A stretch of 50,494 bases of DNA from Streptomyces sp. CNQ085 (GTDB lineage Bacteria; Actinomycetota; Actinomycetes; Streptomycetales; Streptomycetaceae). Of this stretch, positions 7,288-15,117 are shown in pieces (position 1 is the first letter of the stretch; each line of letters starts with the position of its first letter). The stretch lies in the NCBI RefSeq assembly GCF_022614595.1, contig NZ_JAJFAU010000011.1:5728-56221 (forward strand), given 5' to 3'. The translations under genes and the position numbers were made by a program. Below the pieces are notes generated by a model. It saw only the letters and a list, made by a program, of their open reading frames with translations. It was not told the origin of the DNA and ran no database searches.

Positions 7288-7980
7288 GTGCCGGAGGATG
7301 TGGGGGGCCAGCCGCACCACGGTGGCGAGGAGCCCGACGACCGCGACCGCGCGGCGGCGGACGACGTGTTCGCCTCCGTGGTGCTCGACGAGTCCTTCGT
7401 ACGCGCCGCCCTGATTCACGAGCCCACCGCCGCCGAGCGCGCTCCGGCCGCCGCCCAGTCCCCCTCCGAGACCGAGGCGGCGCTCGCGCATGACGACCAG
7501 TACGGCTACGGAATCCGGCCGGACGGCCCCGAGGGTGTGGAAGAGGGCCGCGACGCCGGGGTGGACGAGGATGACGACCATCACGGCCGGTACCGCTACG
7601 GTCGGCTGGAGTTCGCCGACCGCCTCGACCACCTGGAGTACGTGGAGGACGCCGAGTATCCGGAGGACGCCGGATACGCCGCCTACACCGAGGAGAACGA
7701 CGGCCGGGCCGGACCCCACGGGTACCCCCCGCGTCCCTACCGCGGCCATGTCCGCTGGCAGCGGCCGGTCGCCTGGGTGCTCGCTGTGGTGATGAGCGTC
7801 GGCATCGTCGCGATGGCCTTCGCCGCCGTCCACCGGGGCGCCTCCGGCCAGCGGCAGCAGCCCCCGCCGGAGCCGCCGCCCGCGACCAGCGGGGTCGACG
7901 CCCCGCCGGCCGGCCGGTCCGGCGCGCTCCCCTCCCTGTCCGGCCACTACAGCACGTCCTGGCTCGGCGGCCGGCCGTAG
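7288..7980 (+). CDS. Single-pass membrane protein with acidic cytoplasmic arm (paralogue 1 of a pair)
   Basis: A 230-residue protein with a long acidic, Tyr/Asp-rich N-terminal arm (about 1-155), one hydrophobic helix near residues 168-192 (VAWVLAVVMSVGIVAMAFAA) and a short Pro/Gln-rich extracellular tail. Near residue 30 it carries VVLDESFVRAALIHEPTAAER, closely similar to TVFDESFVRAARLQEFSARER in the next gene, so the two are related. No enzyme motif is present. Both sit in an envelope cluster with an LCP protein and an M48 protease. From memory, the equivalent S. coelicolor locus includes a protein linked to the spore wall synthesizing complex. A scaffold or partner role is inference. Confidence 0.75.
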   Translation: MPEDVGGQPHHGGEEPDDRDRAAADDVFASVVLDESFVRAALIHEPTAAERAPAAAQSPSETEAALAHDDQYGYGIRPDGPEGVEEGRDAGVDEDDDHHGRYRYGRLEFADRLDHLEYVEDAEYPEDAGYAAYTEENDGRAGPHGYPPRPYRGHVRWQRPVAWVLAVVMSVGIVAMAFAAVHRGASGQRQQPPPEPPPATSGVDAPPAGRSGALPSLSGHYSTSWLGGRP

Positions 7981-8067
7981 CGGGCGCCGGGTAGGCCGCC
8001 CGGCGGACACTGTCCGACTTTTCCCCGAATCGGCCTCGTGGGCGGGTTCGGCGTCTTTCGCCGGGCC

Positions 8068-8073
8068 TACTCT
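8068..8073 (+). promoter_or_regulatory. -10 box of a probable leaderless promoter
   Basis: TACTCT ends 6 nt before the ATG at 8080. This is the same arrangement as for the paralogue at 7288. Confidence 0.55.
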
Positions 8074-8079
8074 GGGGAT

Positions 8080-9159
8080 ATGGCCGGGTCTGGAGACCCA
8101 CCGCCCCGGGGTTCCTCCGGAGGCGGTGACGACGAGTACCGCTCCACCGTCTTCGACGAGTCGTTCGTCCGGGCTGCCCGCCTCCAGGAGTTCTCCGCGC
8201 GGGAGCGGATCGCCGACCGAGAGCACCCCGTCCGGCCTCTTCAGTCCCGCCCGCCGCGCGGCACGCCGTGGCGGGGCATGGTCCTGGCGGTGCTGATCGT
8301 GCTCGCCTTCGGCGCCGTGGTCTACGCCGGGGTGAGCGGCCCGCGGCAGCCCGTGGAGCAGCCGGGCCCGCGGGTGATGAGCAGCACGGTCGTCCCGCTC
8401 TCGCCGGGCGGGGGCAGCCGGGTGCCCGGCGGGCGGCCGTCACGCCTGTTCGAACGCAGCCCGGCCGCGGAGTTCCGCACCGGGGCCGCCGGAGTGACGC
8501 TGCCTCCGGCCCGCTCCACCGCCCACTTCGCCGACAGCCAGGTGCTCGCCGCGCTGTCCGTCGCCAAGGAGTACGTGGTCGAGAGCTCCCTCAACCCCGA
8601 GGTGCTGAGCGGCGGGACCGCGCGGCCGGTGCGGATACTGGTCGATCCGGGCCAGCACGCGCAGTTCGACCGCAGCATCGAGCGGCCCGCGGCCGACGGC
8701 CACCACGCGGCGACCGGCTGGCTGGTGCGCTTCGACCCCGGGCGCACGGAGTTCGCCGGCGAGGGGGTGCGCGTCCGCGGCACGATGCAGGTCCGCGAGG
8801 CGGAGGCCGACGCGCTGGAGATCGTCACCGACCACGTCTTCGTCTACGCCGTCCGCCCCGCCCGGGCCGGCGGCGACCGGGCGGACGGGGCGGACGCCTC
8901 GCTGTTCACCGTCCGGCGCGAACTGCGGCTGCGCTTCGACCGCGAGGATCTGCGCGACCACCATCTGACGGTGGAGCGCAGCGAGGTGCGGGCCGGGCCG
9001 ATGTCCTGCGCGGCCCGTGCCCACGACGCCCTGCGCCCGCTGACGGCCGGGCAGGAAGCAGGTGCCGACCACCCGGCCGGCACCGACCCCTACCTGCGCG
9101 ACGGAGGCGACAGCCCGGTGTGCGGGATGCTGGACCCTAGCTCCCTGCCGAGCCCGTAG
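8080..9159 (+). CDS. Single-pass membrane protein with large extracellular domain (paralogue 2 of a pair)
   Basis: A 359-residue protein with a short cytoplasmic arm holding TVFDESFVRAARLQEFSARER near residue 24, one helix near residues 67-88 (MVLAVLIVLAFGAVVYAGV) and an outside domain of about 270 residues. That domain includes PARSTAHFADSQVLAALSVA and two cysteines near the end (MSCAARA and PVCGML) that could form a disulphide. No catalytic signature is recognised. The ATG at 8080 follows a leaderless-type -10 box; an upstream GTG at 8038 is in frame but less likely. The last 23 bp overlap the end of the convergent M48 protease gene. Likely an envelope protein of the same complex as its paralogue, by inference. 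Confidence 0.75.
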   Translation: MAGSGDPPPRGSSGGGDDEYRSTVFDESFVRAARLQEFSARERIADREHPVRPLQSRPPRGTPWRGMVLAVLIVLAFGAVVYAGVSGPRQPVEQPGPRVMSSTVVPLSPGGGSRVPGGRPSRLFERSPAAEFRTGAAGVTLPPARSTAHFADSQVLAALSVAKEYVVESSLNPEVLSGGTARPVRILVDPGQHAQFDRSIERPAADGHHAATGWLVRFDPGRTEFAGEGVRVRGTMQVREAEADALEIVTDHVFVYAVRPARAGGDRADGADASLFTVRRELRLRFDREDLRDHHLTVERSEVRAGPMSCAARAHDALRPLTAGQEAGADHPAGTDPYLRDGGDSPVCGMLDPSSLPSP

Positions 9160-10243
9160 CGCCTTCCGCGCCGCCGCTCCCGCCGTCGCCCCTGGCGCTC
9201 GCACCGCCGCCCGCTCCGCGCCCGGCGAAGCGGTCGCGCAGCTTCCCGCCCAGGTCCCCGGCGCCGTCGCCCAGGTCCCGCAGCAGGCCCATGAGCGGGT
9301 CCTTGCTGGTGCGCACGGTGTCGGAGTAGTGACTCGCGGACTGCCGGAACGACTCGTACACCGAGGTGTCCTTGTCGTCCTCACGCCGGTCGTAGTGGCC
9401 CTCCATGATCCGCTGGTAATCGCGGCTCGCGGCCCACTCGCGCAGCTCCGCGGCGCGCACGGTGGTGAAGGGGTGACTGCGCGGCAGCACGTTGAGGATC
9501 TTCAGCACCGAGTCGCGCAGATCGCCGGAGGACTCGTACTCGTCGGCCTGCTTCAGGAAGGCGTCGACGTTCATCTCGTGCAGGTGGTCGCCGCCCGCGA
9601 TCTTCATCAGACCGCGCATCGACGCCCGGAGGTCCTGGCCGACCAGCAGTCCGGCCCGGTCCGCCGACAGCTCCGACTTGCGGAACCACTCGCGCAGCGC
9701 CGCCACGAGCGCCATGATCGCCACATTGCCCAGCGGGATCCACGCCACCTTGACGGCCAGACCGGTCAGGAACAGCAGGATCGTCCGGTACACCGCGTGC
9801 CCGGACAGGGCGTGGCCGACCTCGTGGCCGATCACCGCCCGCATCTCCTCCTCGTCCAGCAGCTCCACCAGCCCGGTGGTCACCACGATGACCGGCTCGT
9901 CCAGGCCGACGCACATGGCGTTGGGCCTCGGGTCCTGCGTGACGTACATCGGCGGGACCTTCTCCAGGTCCAGGATGTAGCAGGCGTCGCGCAGCATGGC
10001 GTACAGGTGGGTGAACTGCGCGTCGTCCACCCGGACCGAGTCCGACAGGAACAGCAGGCGCAGGCTGCGCTCGGGCAGCAGCCCGCTCAGCGCCTTGAAG
10101 ACCGTGTCGAAACCGCTCAGCCTGCGCAGCGCCACCAGCGCGGACCGGTCCGCGGGGTGCTCGTACGCCCGCGAGGAGATCCCCGGGAAGCGCCGCCTGT
10201 CGCGGCAGGGAAGGTCTTCGGTGGTGCCGTCGCCGTCTGTCAT
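9137..10243 (-). CDS. M48-family zinc metalloprotease (HtpX/Ste24-like)
   Basis: A 368-residue protein with the zinc motif HEVGH in AVIGHEVGHALSGHAV near residue 140 and the third ligand glutamate probably in SELSADRAGLL near 185. A hydrophobic stretch (TILLFLTGLAVKVAWIPLGN) separates these elements, so the enzyme is probably membrane-associated, as HtpX proteins are. The C-terminal 60 residues are Gly/Ala-rich. I chose the ATG at 10243, where the ordered sequence begins; a longer frame to 10351 exists. Such enzymes degrade damaged membrane proteins. Here the gene lies beside envelope-protein genes and converges on one of them with a 23-bp overlap. Confidence 0.88.
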   Translation of the reverse strand: MTDGDGTTEDLPCRDRRRFPGISSRAYEHPADRSALVALRRLSGFDTVFKALSGLLPERSLRLLFLSDSVRVDDAQFTHLYAMLRDACYILDLEKVPPMYVTQDPRPNAMCVGLDEPVIVVTTGLVELLDEEEMRAVIGHEVGHALSGHAVYRTILLFLTGLAVKVAWIPLGNVAIMALVAALREWFRKSELSADRAGLLVGQDLRASMRGLMKIAGGDHLHEMNVDAFLKQADEYESSGDLRDSVLKILNVLPRSHPFTTVRAAELREWAASRDYQRIMEGHYDRREDDKDTSVYESFRQSASHYSDTVRTSKDPLMGLLRDLGDGAGDLGGKLRDRFAGRGAGGGASARGDGGSGGAEGATGSAGS

Positions 10244-10383
10244 CGTCCGCCCCCTGCGGGTCTGGTCGGGCCCATCCCCCGTGTCGGAGCCCACCCTAGG
10301 TGGTGGGTGCCACACGCCACAGCATCCCGCCCCGCTTACGATGTGGCTCAAGTTTCCGCCCCTACCCGATAGGTCTGCCGACG

Positions 10384-10548
10384 ATGACCCTCCCCGACAC
10401 GGTGCACACCCTGAACCTCCTGGCCTCCAGTGCCGAGAACGGCGAGCACGGCGGCACGTCCGTCAACCCGTTCGCCGCCGGTCTGGGCGCTCTGGGAGTG
10501 CTGCTCCTGCTGCTGTGGATCACCACCCGCTTCAACCGGGACCGCTGA
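10384..10548 (+). CDS. 54-residue single-pass membrane protein
   Basis: Short frame beginning with the ATG at 10384 ([20 protein letters not shown]) with a helix near residues 30-47 ([17 protein letters not shown]) and a charged end TTRFNRDR. The composition and third-position GC are those of a real gene, and it lies 55 nt before nadD in the same direction. The function is unknown; it has the look of a conserved small actinobacterial membrane peptide. A TACCCGATAG stretch 18 nt upstream may hold its -10 box. Confidence 0.65.
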   Translation: MTLPDTVHTLNLLASSAENGEHGGTSVNPFAAGLGALGVLLLLLWITTRFNRDR

Positions 10549-10603
10549 GGCACCGGGCCCGGACGGCGGCGCGATCGGCGCCGGACGGCTAAGGTCGGCA
10601 CGC

Positions 10604-11233
10604 ATGGGAGAGCACATAGTGTCCGGCGCCGGCAAACGGCGGCTGGGCGTGATGGGCGGGACGTTCGACCCCATCCACCACGGACACCTGGTCGCGGCCA
10701 GCGAGGTGGCGGCCAGGTTCCACCTGGACGAGGTGGTCTTCGTGCCGACCGGGCAGCCGTGGCAGAAGAGCCACAGGGCGGTGTCGCCGGCCGAGGACCG
10801 CTATCTGATGACGGTCATCGCCACGGCTTCCAACCCGCAGTTCTCGGTCAGCCGCACCGACATCGACCGCGGCGGCCGGACGTACACCATCGACACCCTG
10901 CGGGACCTCAGGGCACTGCACACCGACGCCGACCTGTTCTTCATCACCGGCGCCGACGCGCTCGCCCAGATCCTGACCTGGCGCGACGTGGACGAGCTGT
11001 TCTCGCTCGCCCACTTCATCGGGGTCACCCGCCCCGGGCACGCCCTCGCCGACCCGGGCCTGCCGGCCGGCGGGGTGTCCCTGATCGAGGTCCCGGCGCT
11101 GGCCATCTCCTCGACGGACTGCCGCGCGCGTGTGGCGCAGGGGGACCCCGTCTGGTATCTGGTGCCGGACGGTGTGGTGCGCTACATCAACAAACGCCGG
11201 CTGTACCGGGACGGCCGGGCGCCGAAGGGCTAG
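10604..11233 (+). CDS. nadD: Nicotinate-nucleotide adenylyltransferase
   Basis: Transfers AMP from ATP to nicotinate mononucleotide to give deamido-NAD in NAD synthesis. The 209-residue protein has the nucleotidyltransferase signature [12 protein letters not shown] near residue 18 and the second motif [10 protein letters not shown] near 168, both conserved in NadD. Length is normal. The ATG at 10604 is the first start before the signature. The next gene (LCP protein) begins 13 nt after the stop, so the two are probably co-transcribed, linking NAD synthesis to an envelope gene by position only. Confidence 0.95.
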   Translation: MGEHIVSGAGKRRLGVMGGTFDPIHHGHLVAASEVAARFHLDEVVFVPTGQPWQKSHRAVSPAEDRYLMTVIATASNPQFSVSRTDIDRGGRTYTIDTLRDLRALHTDADLFFITGADALAQILTWRDVDELFSLAHFIGVTRPGHALADPGLPAGGVSLIEVPALAISSTDCRARVAQGDPVWYLVPDGVVRYINKRRLYRDGRAPKG

Positions 11234-11246
11234 AGGGGCGGCAGTC

Positions 11247-13214
11247 TTGAACGACCGACAGGACCCGCACGGGCCGGGGGACCCGTCACAGGAGAGCGGT
11301 CACGTCTACGGTTACGACGAGTACGGCCGGCCGGTCTACGGGGGGCAGGGCCCCGGCGCGCCGTACGGGGACGCCCCGTACGACCCCTCGTACGGTTCCG
11401 CGTACGGACAGGGCTCCCGAACCGGGCAGCAGCCCGCCTACGACCCCTACGGCGCCGGAGCTTACGGCACGGAGCCCTATGGCGTGGGGTCCTACGACTC
11501 GGGCACGCACACCCCCGGCTCCTACGACTCCGGCTCCGGCTCCGGCTCCTACGACTTTGACTCCCACGCCGCGGACCCCCACGCCGGGGACCCCCACGCC
11601 GGGGGGACCCGGACCGGATACGCGCCGGAGGCGTACGCCCAGGAGCCGTACGCCCAGAGCCCCTACACTTCCGAGCCGCACGCCGTCGGATACGACGGGT
11701 ACGGCGGATACGACGGGTACGGCGGGTACGGCGGACAGGACGACCGGTACGGCGACCCGGACGCCTCCGCCGCCGGGCGGCAGGAGCCGGCGGCGCAGAC
11801 GTGGATCCCGCAGCAGGCCCAGCAGACCTGGTACGGGGAACGCTCCGCCGGGCCCGGTGACGCGCCGGAAGCCGGGTCCGGCGAGGGCGGGCGCACCGGT
11901 GACGGCGCCTCTCCCGACCTCGAAGCCAGTGCCGACGCCGACGCCGACGAGTACCGCACCGAGGAGTTCTCCTTCGTCGAGGAGCAGGACGAGGAGTCCG
12001 AGGACGTCATCGACTGGCTGAAGTTCTCCGAGAGCCGCACCGAGCGGCGCGAGGAGGCCAAGCGCCGGGGTCGCAACCGCACGGTGGCACTGGTCGCCGC
12101 GCTCGCCGTGGTGCTGGCCGGCGGCGTCGGCTGGCTCTGGTGGGCGGGCATGCTGCCCGGCACCTCCGGGGACGGCGGGACCGGCGAGGCGGCGTCGGCC
12201 GCACAGAAACGCAAGGTGATCGTCGTCCACCTGCGCGAGATCGACGACGGGGAGACGTCCACCGCGCTGCTGGTCAACAACGAGACGGCGGGCAGGGGCA
12301 CCACCGTCCTGCTGCCCAACTCCCTGGTCGTCTCCTCCGGCGGCACGGGCGGGGGAACGACGCTGGGCAGGTCCCTCGAGGCCGAGGGTGCGGCGGCCAC
12401 CCGCGACGCGCTGGGCCTGCTGCTGGGCACCGACATCAGGGGCACCTGGCGGCTGGACACCCCCTACCTGGAGAACTGGGTCGATCTGGTCGGCGGCATC
12501 TCCCTGGACGCCGACGCCACCGTGTCCGGCGGGGAGAAGGACGACGAACCGCTGGTGAGGCGGGGCGAGGGGCGCGACCTGGACGGCAGTGCCGCCGTCG
12601 CCTACGCCACGCACCGGGCCGAGGGTGAGCCGCAGACGAAACAGCTCGCCCGGTTCGGGCAGGTCCTGCGGGCCACGCTGGAGAAGATGTCCGACGACCC
12701 GAGGACCGCCACCGGCACGGTCCGTGCGCTGACGCAGATCCTCGACCCCTCACTGACCGACGGACAGCTCGGAGCCAGCCTCGCCTCGCTGGCCGGATAC
12801 GCCAGGAAGGACGCCCACGGCACCGAATTGCTGCCCGTGGAGGCGGACGGCACGCTCAGCGACGCCACCAGCGAGGGCCTGGTGAAGGACGTGCTGGGCG
12901 GCACGGTGAAGAACACCGATCCGAACGCCGCGCCGCGTGTGAGCCTGAAGAACGCCACCGGCGACGAGAAGGCGGTGAACAACGCCAGGGTGGCGCTGGT
13001 CAACGGCGGCTACACCGTGGTCGGCGGCGGCAGCGCGCAGTCCGCGCAGGCCACCACCCGGGTGACCTACTCCGACGCCGGGGACAGGGCCGGGGCCGAG
13101 GAGGTCGCCAGGACGCTCGGCCTGCCGGAGAAGGCCGTGGTCGAGGGCAAGGGCGCGGCGAACGCCGACATCACTGTGGTGCTGGGCCAGGACTACGAGT
13201 CCGGAGGGTCGTGA
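11247..13214 (+). CDS. LytR-CpsA-Psr (LCP) family protein with Tyr/Gly-rich cytoplasmic arm and LytR_C domain
   Basis: LCP proteins attach teichoic acids or similar polymers to peptidoglycan outside the membrane. This 655-residue protein starts at the TTG at 11247, 13 nt after nadD and behind GAGGGGCGG. Residues 1-260 form a low-complexity arm of Tyr-Gly-Asp-Pro repeats and an acidic segment. One helix lies near 278-302 (VALVAALAVVLAGGVGWLWW). The LCP domain spans about 320-520 and a LytR_C domain about 560-655. The domain is divergent: the usual IPRD motif reads LPNS near 356 and the RSDT motif reads ETST. The late motif is partly kept (AYATHR, then QTKQLARFGQVL). By position it matches S. 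coelicolor PdtA (SCO2578), a polydiglycosylphosphate transferase needed for sporulation; this is memory of gene order, not alignment. Confidence 0.85.
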   Translation: MNDRQDPHGPGDPSQESGHVYGYDEYGRPVYGGQGPGAPYGDAPYDPSYGSAYGQGSRTGQQPAYDPYGAGAYGTEPYGVGSYDSGTHTPGSYDSGSGSGSYDFDSHAADPHAGDPHAGGTRTGYAPEAYAQEPYAQSPYTSEPHAVGYDGYGGYDGYGGYGGQDDRYGDPDASAAGRQEPAAQTWIPQQAQQTWYGERSAGPGDAPEAGSGEGGRTGDGASPDLEASADADADEYRTEEFSFVEEQDEESEDVIDWLKFSESRTERREEAKRRGRNRTVALVAALAVVLAGGVGWLWWAGMLPGTSGDGGTGEAASAAQKRKVIVVHLREIDDGETSTALLVNNETAGRGTTVLLPNSLVVSSGGTGGGTTLGRSLEAEGAAATRDALGLLLGTDIRGTWRLDTPYLENWVDLVGGISLDADATVSGGEKDDEPLVRRGEGRDLDGSAAVAYATHRAEGEPQTKQLARFGQVLRATLEKMSDDPRTATGTVRALTQILDPSLTDGQLGASLASLAGYARKDAHGTELLPVEADGTLSDATSEGLVKDVLGGTVKNTDPNAAPRVSLKNATGDEKAVNNARVALVNGGYTVVGGGSAQSAQATTRVTYSDAGDRAGAEEVARTLGLPEKAVVEGKGAANADITVVLGQDYESGGS

Positions 13215-13220
13215 GGCGGC

Positions 13221-13244
13221 GGGGTCCGGCGGGGTCCGGCGGGG
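13221..13244. repeat. Tandem GGGGTCCGGC repeat after the LCP gene
   Basis: GGGGTCCGGC occurs twice in tandem (13221-13240), followed by a partial third unit GGGG at 13241-13244. It lies 7 nt after the LCP stop codon and just ahead of the hairpin at 13248. Confidence 0.75.
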
Positions 13245-13247
13245 TGA

Positions 13248-13271
13248 GGCTCCGCCGGGCCCGACGGAGCC
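13248..13271 (+). terminator. Hairpin after the LCP gene
   Basis: GGCTCCG at 13248-13254 pairs with CGGAGCC at 13265-13271 across a 10-nt loop. No T tract follows, as is usual for Streptomyces terminators. Confidence 0.5.
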
Positions 13272-13332
13272 GGTCCGCGGCGGGGCGTGAGACCCTGGAA
13301 GGGTTGTGGACCACCGACCGAAAGCGCTGCCT

Positions 13333-13752
13333 GTGACCGCCACGGACCGCTCCATCGAGCTGATCAACGCAGCAGCCCAGGCTGCAGCCGACAAGCTCGC
13401 CCACGATGTCGTCGCGTACGACGTCAGCGATGTGCTCTCCATCACCGACGCCTTCCTGCTGGCCTCCGCGCCCAACGACCGCCAGGTCAAGTCGATCGTC
13501 GACGAGGTCGAGGAACGGCTCCAGAAGGAGAAGGGCGTCAAGCCGGTGCGCCGCGAGGGCGAGCGCGACGGCCGCTGGGTCCTGCTGGACTTCGTCGACA
13601 TCGTGGTGCACGTCCAGCACAGCGAGGAGCGGGTCTTCTACGCGCTGGAGCGCCTGTGGAAGGACTGCCCGGAGATCGACCTGCCCGAGGACGCCAAGGC
13701 CACCCGGGGCAAGGGTGAGGCCGCCGCACGCGAGGGCGGTGAGCTGAACTGA
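13333..13752 (+). CDS. rsfS: Ribosome silencing factor (Iojap/RsfS family)
   Basis: Binds ribosomal protein uL14 and blocks subunit joining under poor nutrition, as known for the family. The 139-residue protein contains SITDAFLLASAPNDRQVKSI and then GRWVLLDFVDIVVHVQHSEE followed by RVFYALERLW, the conserved core of RsfS, with a charged C-terminal tail. I place the start at the GTG at 13333 (TATDRSIELI follows). An in-frame GTG at 13306 has a better-looking GGAAGG site and would add nine residues, so the start is not settled. The histidine phosphatase gene starts within 10 nt of the stop, indicating one operon. Confidence 0.93.
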   Translation: MTATDRSIELINAAAQAAADKLAHDVVAYDVSDVLSITDAFLLASAPNDRQVKSIVDEVEERLQKEKGVKPVRREGERDGRWVLLDFVDIVVHVQHSEERVFYALERLWKDCPEIDLPEDAKATRGKGEAAAREGGELN

Positions 13753-13760
13753 ACGGACGC

Positions 13761-14402
13761 GTGGCGGGACGCGGCCGCCGCATCGTGCTGTGGCGGCACG
13801 GGCAGACCGCGTGGAACCTCGAACGGCGCTTCCAGGGCACCACGGACATCGAGCTGACCGCGGCCGGCCTTGAGCAGGCCCGCCGCGCCGCGCGGCTGCT
13901 CGCGGCGCTCAAACCGGACGCGATCATCGCCTCCGACCTGAGGAGGGCCGTGGACACCGCCGCCGAGCTGGCCGCGGTCACCGGCCTGGAGGTCACTCGC
14001 TACGAGAGCCTGCGCGAGACGTACGCGGGCGTGTGGCAGGGGCTGACGCACGAGGAGATCGTCGAGCGCCACGGCGAGGAGTACGCCGCCTGGAAGCGCG
14101 GCGAGCCCGTGCGGCGCGGCGGCGGCGAGCTGGAGACCGAGGTGGCCGACCGCGCGGCGCCGGTGGTCGAGCGCAGTGCCGAGAAGCTGCCCGACGACGG
14201 AGTCCTGGTCGTGGTCAGCCACGGCGGCACGATCCGCACCACCATCGGCCGCCTGCTGGGTCTGGAACCGGGCTCCTGGGAGTCGCTGGGCGGACTGACC
14301 AACTGCTGCTGGTCCGTCCTGGGCGAGGGGGCGCGCGGCTGGCGGCTGCTGGAGCACAACGCCGGGACGCTTCCCCAGCCCGTCCTCGGCGACGACGTCT
14401 GA
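13761..14402 (+). CDS. Histidine phosphatase (phosphoglycerate-mutase-like)
   Basis: A 213-residue member of the histidine phosphatase superfamily. The phosphate-accepting signature RHGQTAWN lies near residue 12. The second arginine-glutamate region is in YESLRETYAGVWQG and the second histidine is in VVVSHGGTIRTT near 153. Substrates in this group vary (phosphosugars, acid phosphatases), so the reaction cannot be fixed. The start is GTG at 13761; a CTG at 13749 would overlap the rsfS stop and give the same frame. Translational coupling to rsfS is likely given the spacing. Confidence 0.88.
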   Translation: MAGRGRRIVLWRHGQTAWNLERRFQGTTDIELTAAGLEQARRAARLLAALKPDAIIASDLRRAVDTAAELAAVTGLEVTRYESLRETYAGVWQGLTHEEIVERHGEEYAAWKRGEPVRRGGGELETEVADRAAPVVERSAEKLPDDGVLVVVSHGGTIRTTIGRLLGLEPGSWESLGGLTNCCWSVLGEGARGWRLLEHNAGTLPQPVLGDDV

Positions 14403-14414
14403 CACGGCCCGTCC

Positions 14415-14441
14415 GGCGGGCCCGCCGCCTCAGGGCCCGCC
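14415..14441 (+). terminator. Hairpin after the histidine phosphatase gene
   Basis: GGCGGGCCC at 14415-14423 pairs with GGGCCCGCC at 14433-14441 over a 9-nt loop, 12 nt after the stop codon. It probably ends the LCP/rsfS/phosphatase transcript before the tRNA gene. Confidence 0.6.
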
Positions 14442-14451
14442 GGAGGCGGAT

Positions 14452-14481
14452 TTCGCATTCGGGCAGGTCACCGGTTAAGCT
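14452..14481 (+). promoter_or_regulatory. Candidate tRNA promoter
   Basis: TTCGCA (14452-14457) and TAAGCT (14476-14481) are separated by 18 nt, about 48 nt before the tRNA gene. The -10 box fits; the -35 box is weak. Confidence 0.4.
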
Positions 14482-14528
14482 TCTTCCCGTTCACGGCACC
14501 GCGGTGAGAGCGGCGGGTCCGGAGCACT

Positions 14529-14601
<73 letters not shown>

Positions 14602-14614
14602 CATGGGTGAGACA

Positions 14615-14642
14615 GATCCCGCCCCCCCTCGGGGGCGGGATC
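14615..14642 (+). terminator. Strong terminator after tRNA-Ala copy 1
   Basis: GATCCCGCCCCC at 14615-14626 pairs perfectly with GGGGGCGGGATC at 14631-14642 around a CCTC loop, followed by a pyrimidine-rich stretch (TCCGTCTTTCC). Confidence 0.85.
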
Positions 14643-14883
14643 TCCGTCTTTCCGGAGGGAGCGTCCGGCAGCGGTGCGCGCGAAGCGGAACCCCGGGACC
14701 TCAGCGCATCCGTTCTCGCCCTCCTGCCCGCGGGCGGGGCATGGCAGAATCGGAACGCCGGACGAACCGTTGAGCGTGGCGGGAGCCCGCCGGGACGTTC
14801 GGAGACATCGAGGACGGCAGAGACAGCGGAGGGGCCACCCACGTGCGCACGCCTGCGGTCACGGCTGGAGTTGACTGACGGAC

Positions 14884-15117
14884 ATGGGTGCACACAGCAG
14901 GAAGTGCGACTGGTGCGGCAGCGGGACCCCGATCGTCCGCGACATGGAGCCGGTCAACGCGGCGTACCAGTACTGGTGCGCCGAGTGCGCGAGGGCGCTG
15001 ATCATCAAGGGCGATCCGATCGAGACCTACCGCGAGCTGGAGGGCGAGCCGATCTACGGCCGGCTCCTGGAGGAGCACTGCACCCTCAAGCGCTTCTACT
15101 CCTTCGTGGCGGCCTGA
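14884..15117 (+). CDS. Small zinc-ribbon protein, function unknown
   Basis: A 77-residue protein starting at the ATG at 14884. Two CxxC pairs (KCDWCGSG near residue 8 and WCAECARA near 32) should bind one zinc ion. The rest is an ordered segment GDPIETYRELEGEPIYGRLL and a final cysteine in EEHCTLKRFYSF. It looks like a conserved actinobacterial zinc-ribbon protein that could bind nucleic acid or a protein partner. No known family name comes to mind. Its last 22 bp overlap the 3' end of the convergent glycosyltransferase gene. Confidence 0.8.
   Translation: MGAHSRKCDWCGSGTPIVRDMEPVNAAYQYWCAECARALIIKGDPIETYRELEGEPIYGRLLEEHCTLKRFYSFVAA

Noticed and set aside
13171..13620. Minus-strand frame opposite rsfS
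   Set aside because: Shadow of rsfS; composition and lack of start context argue against it.
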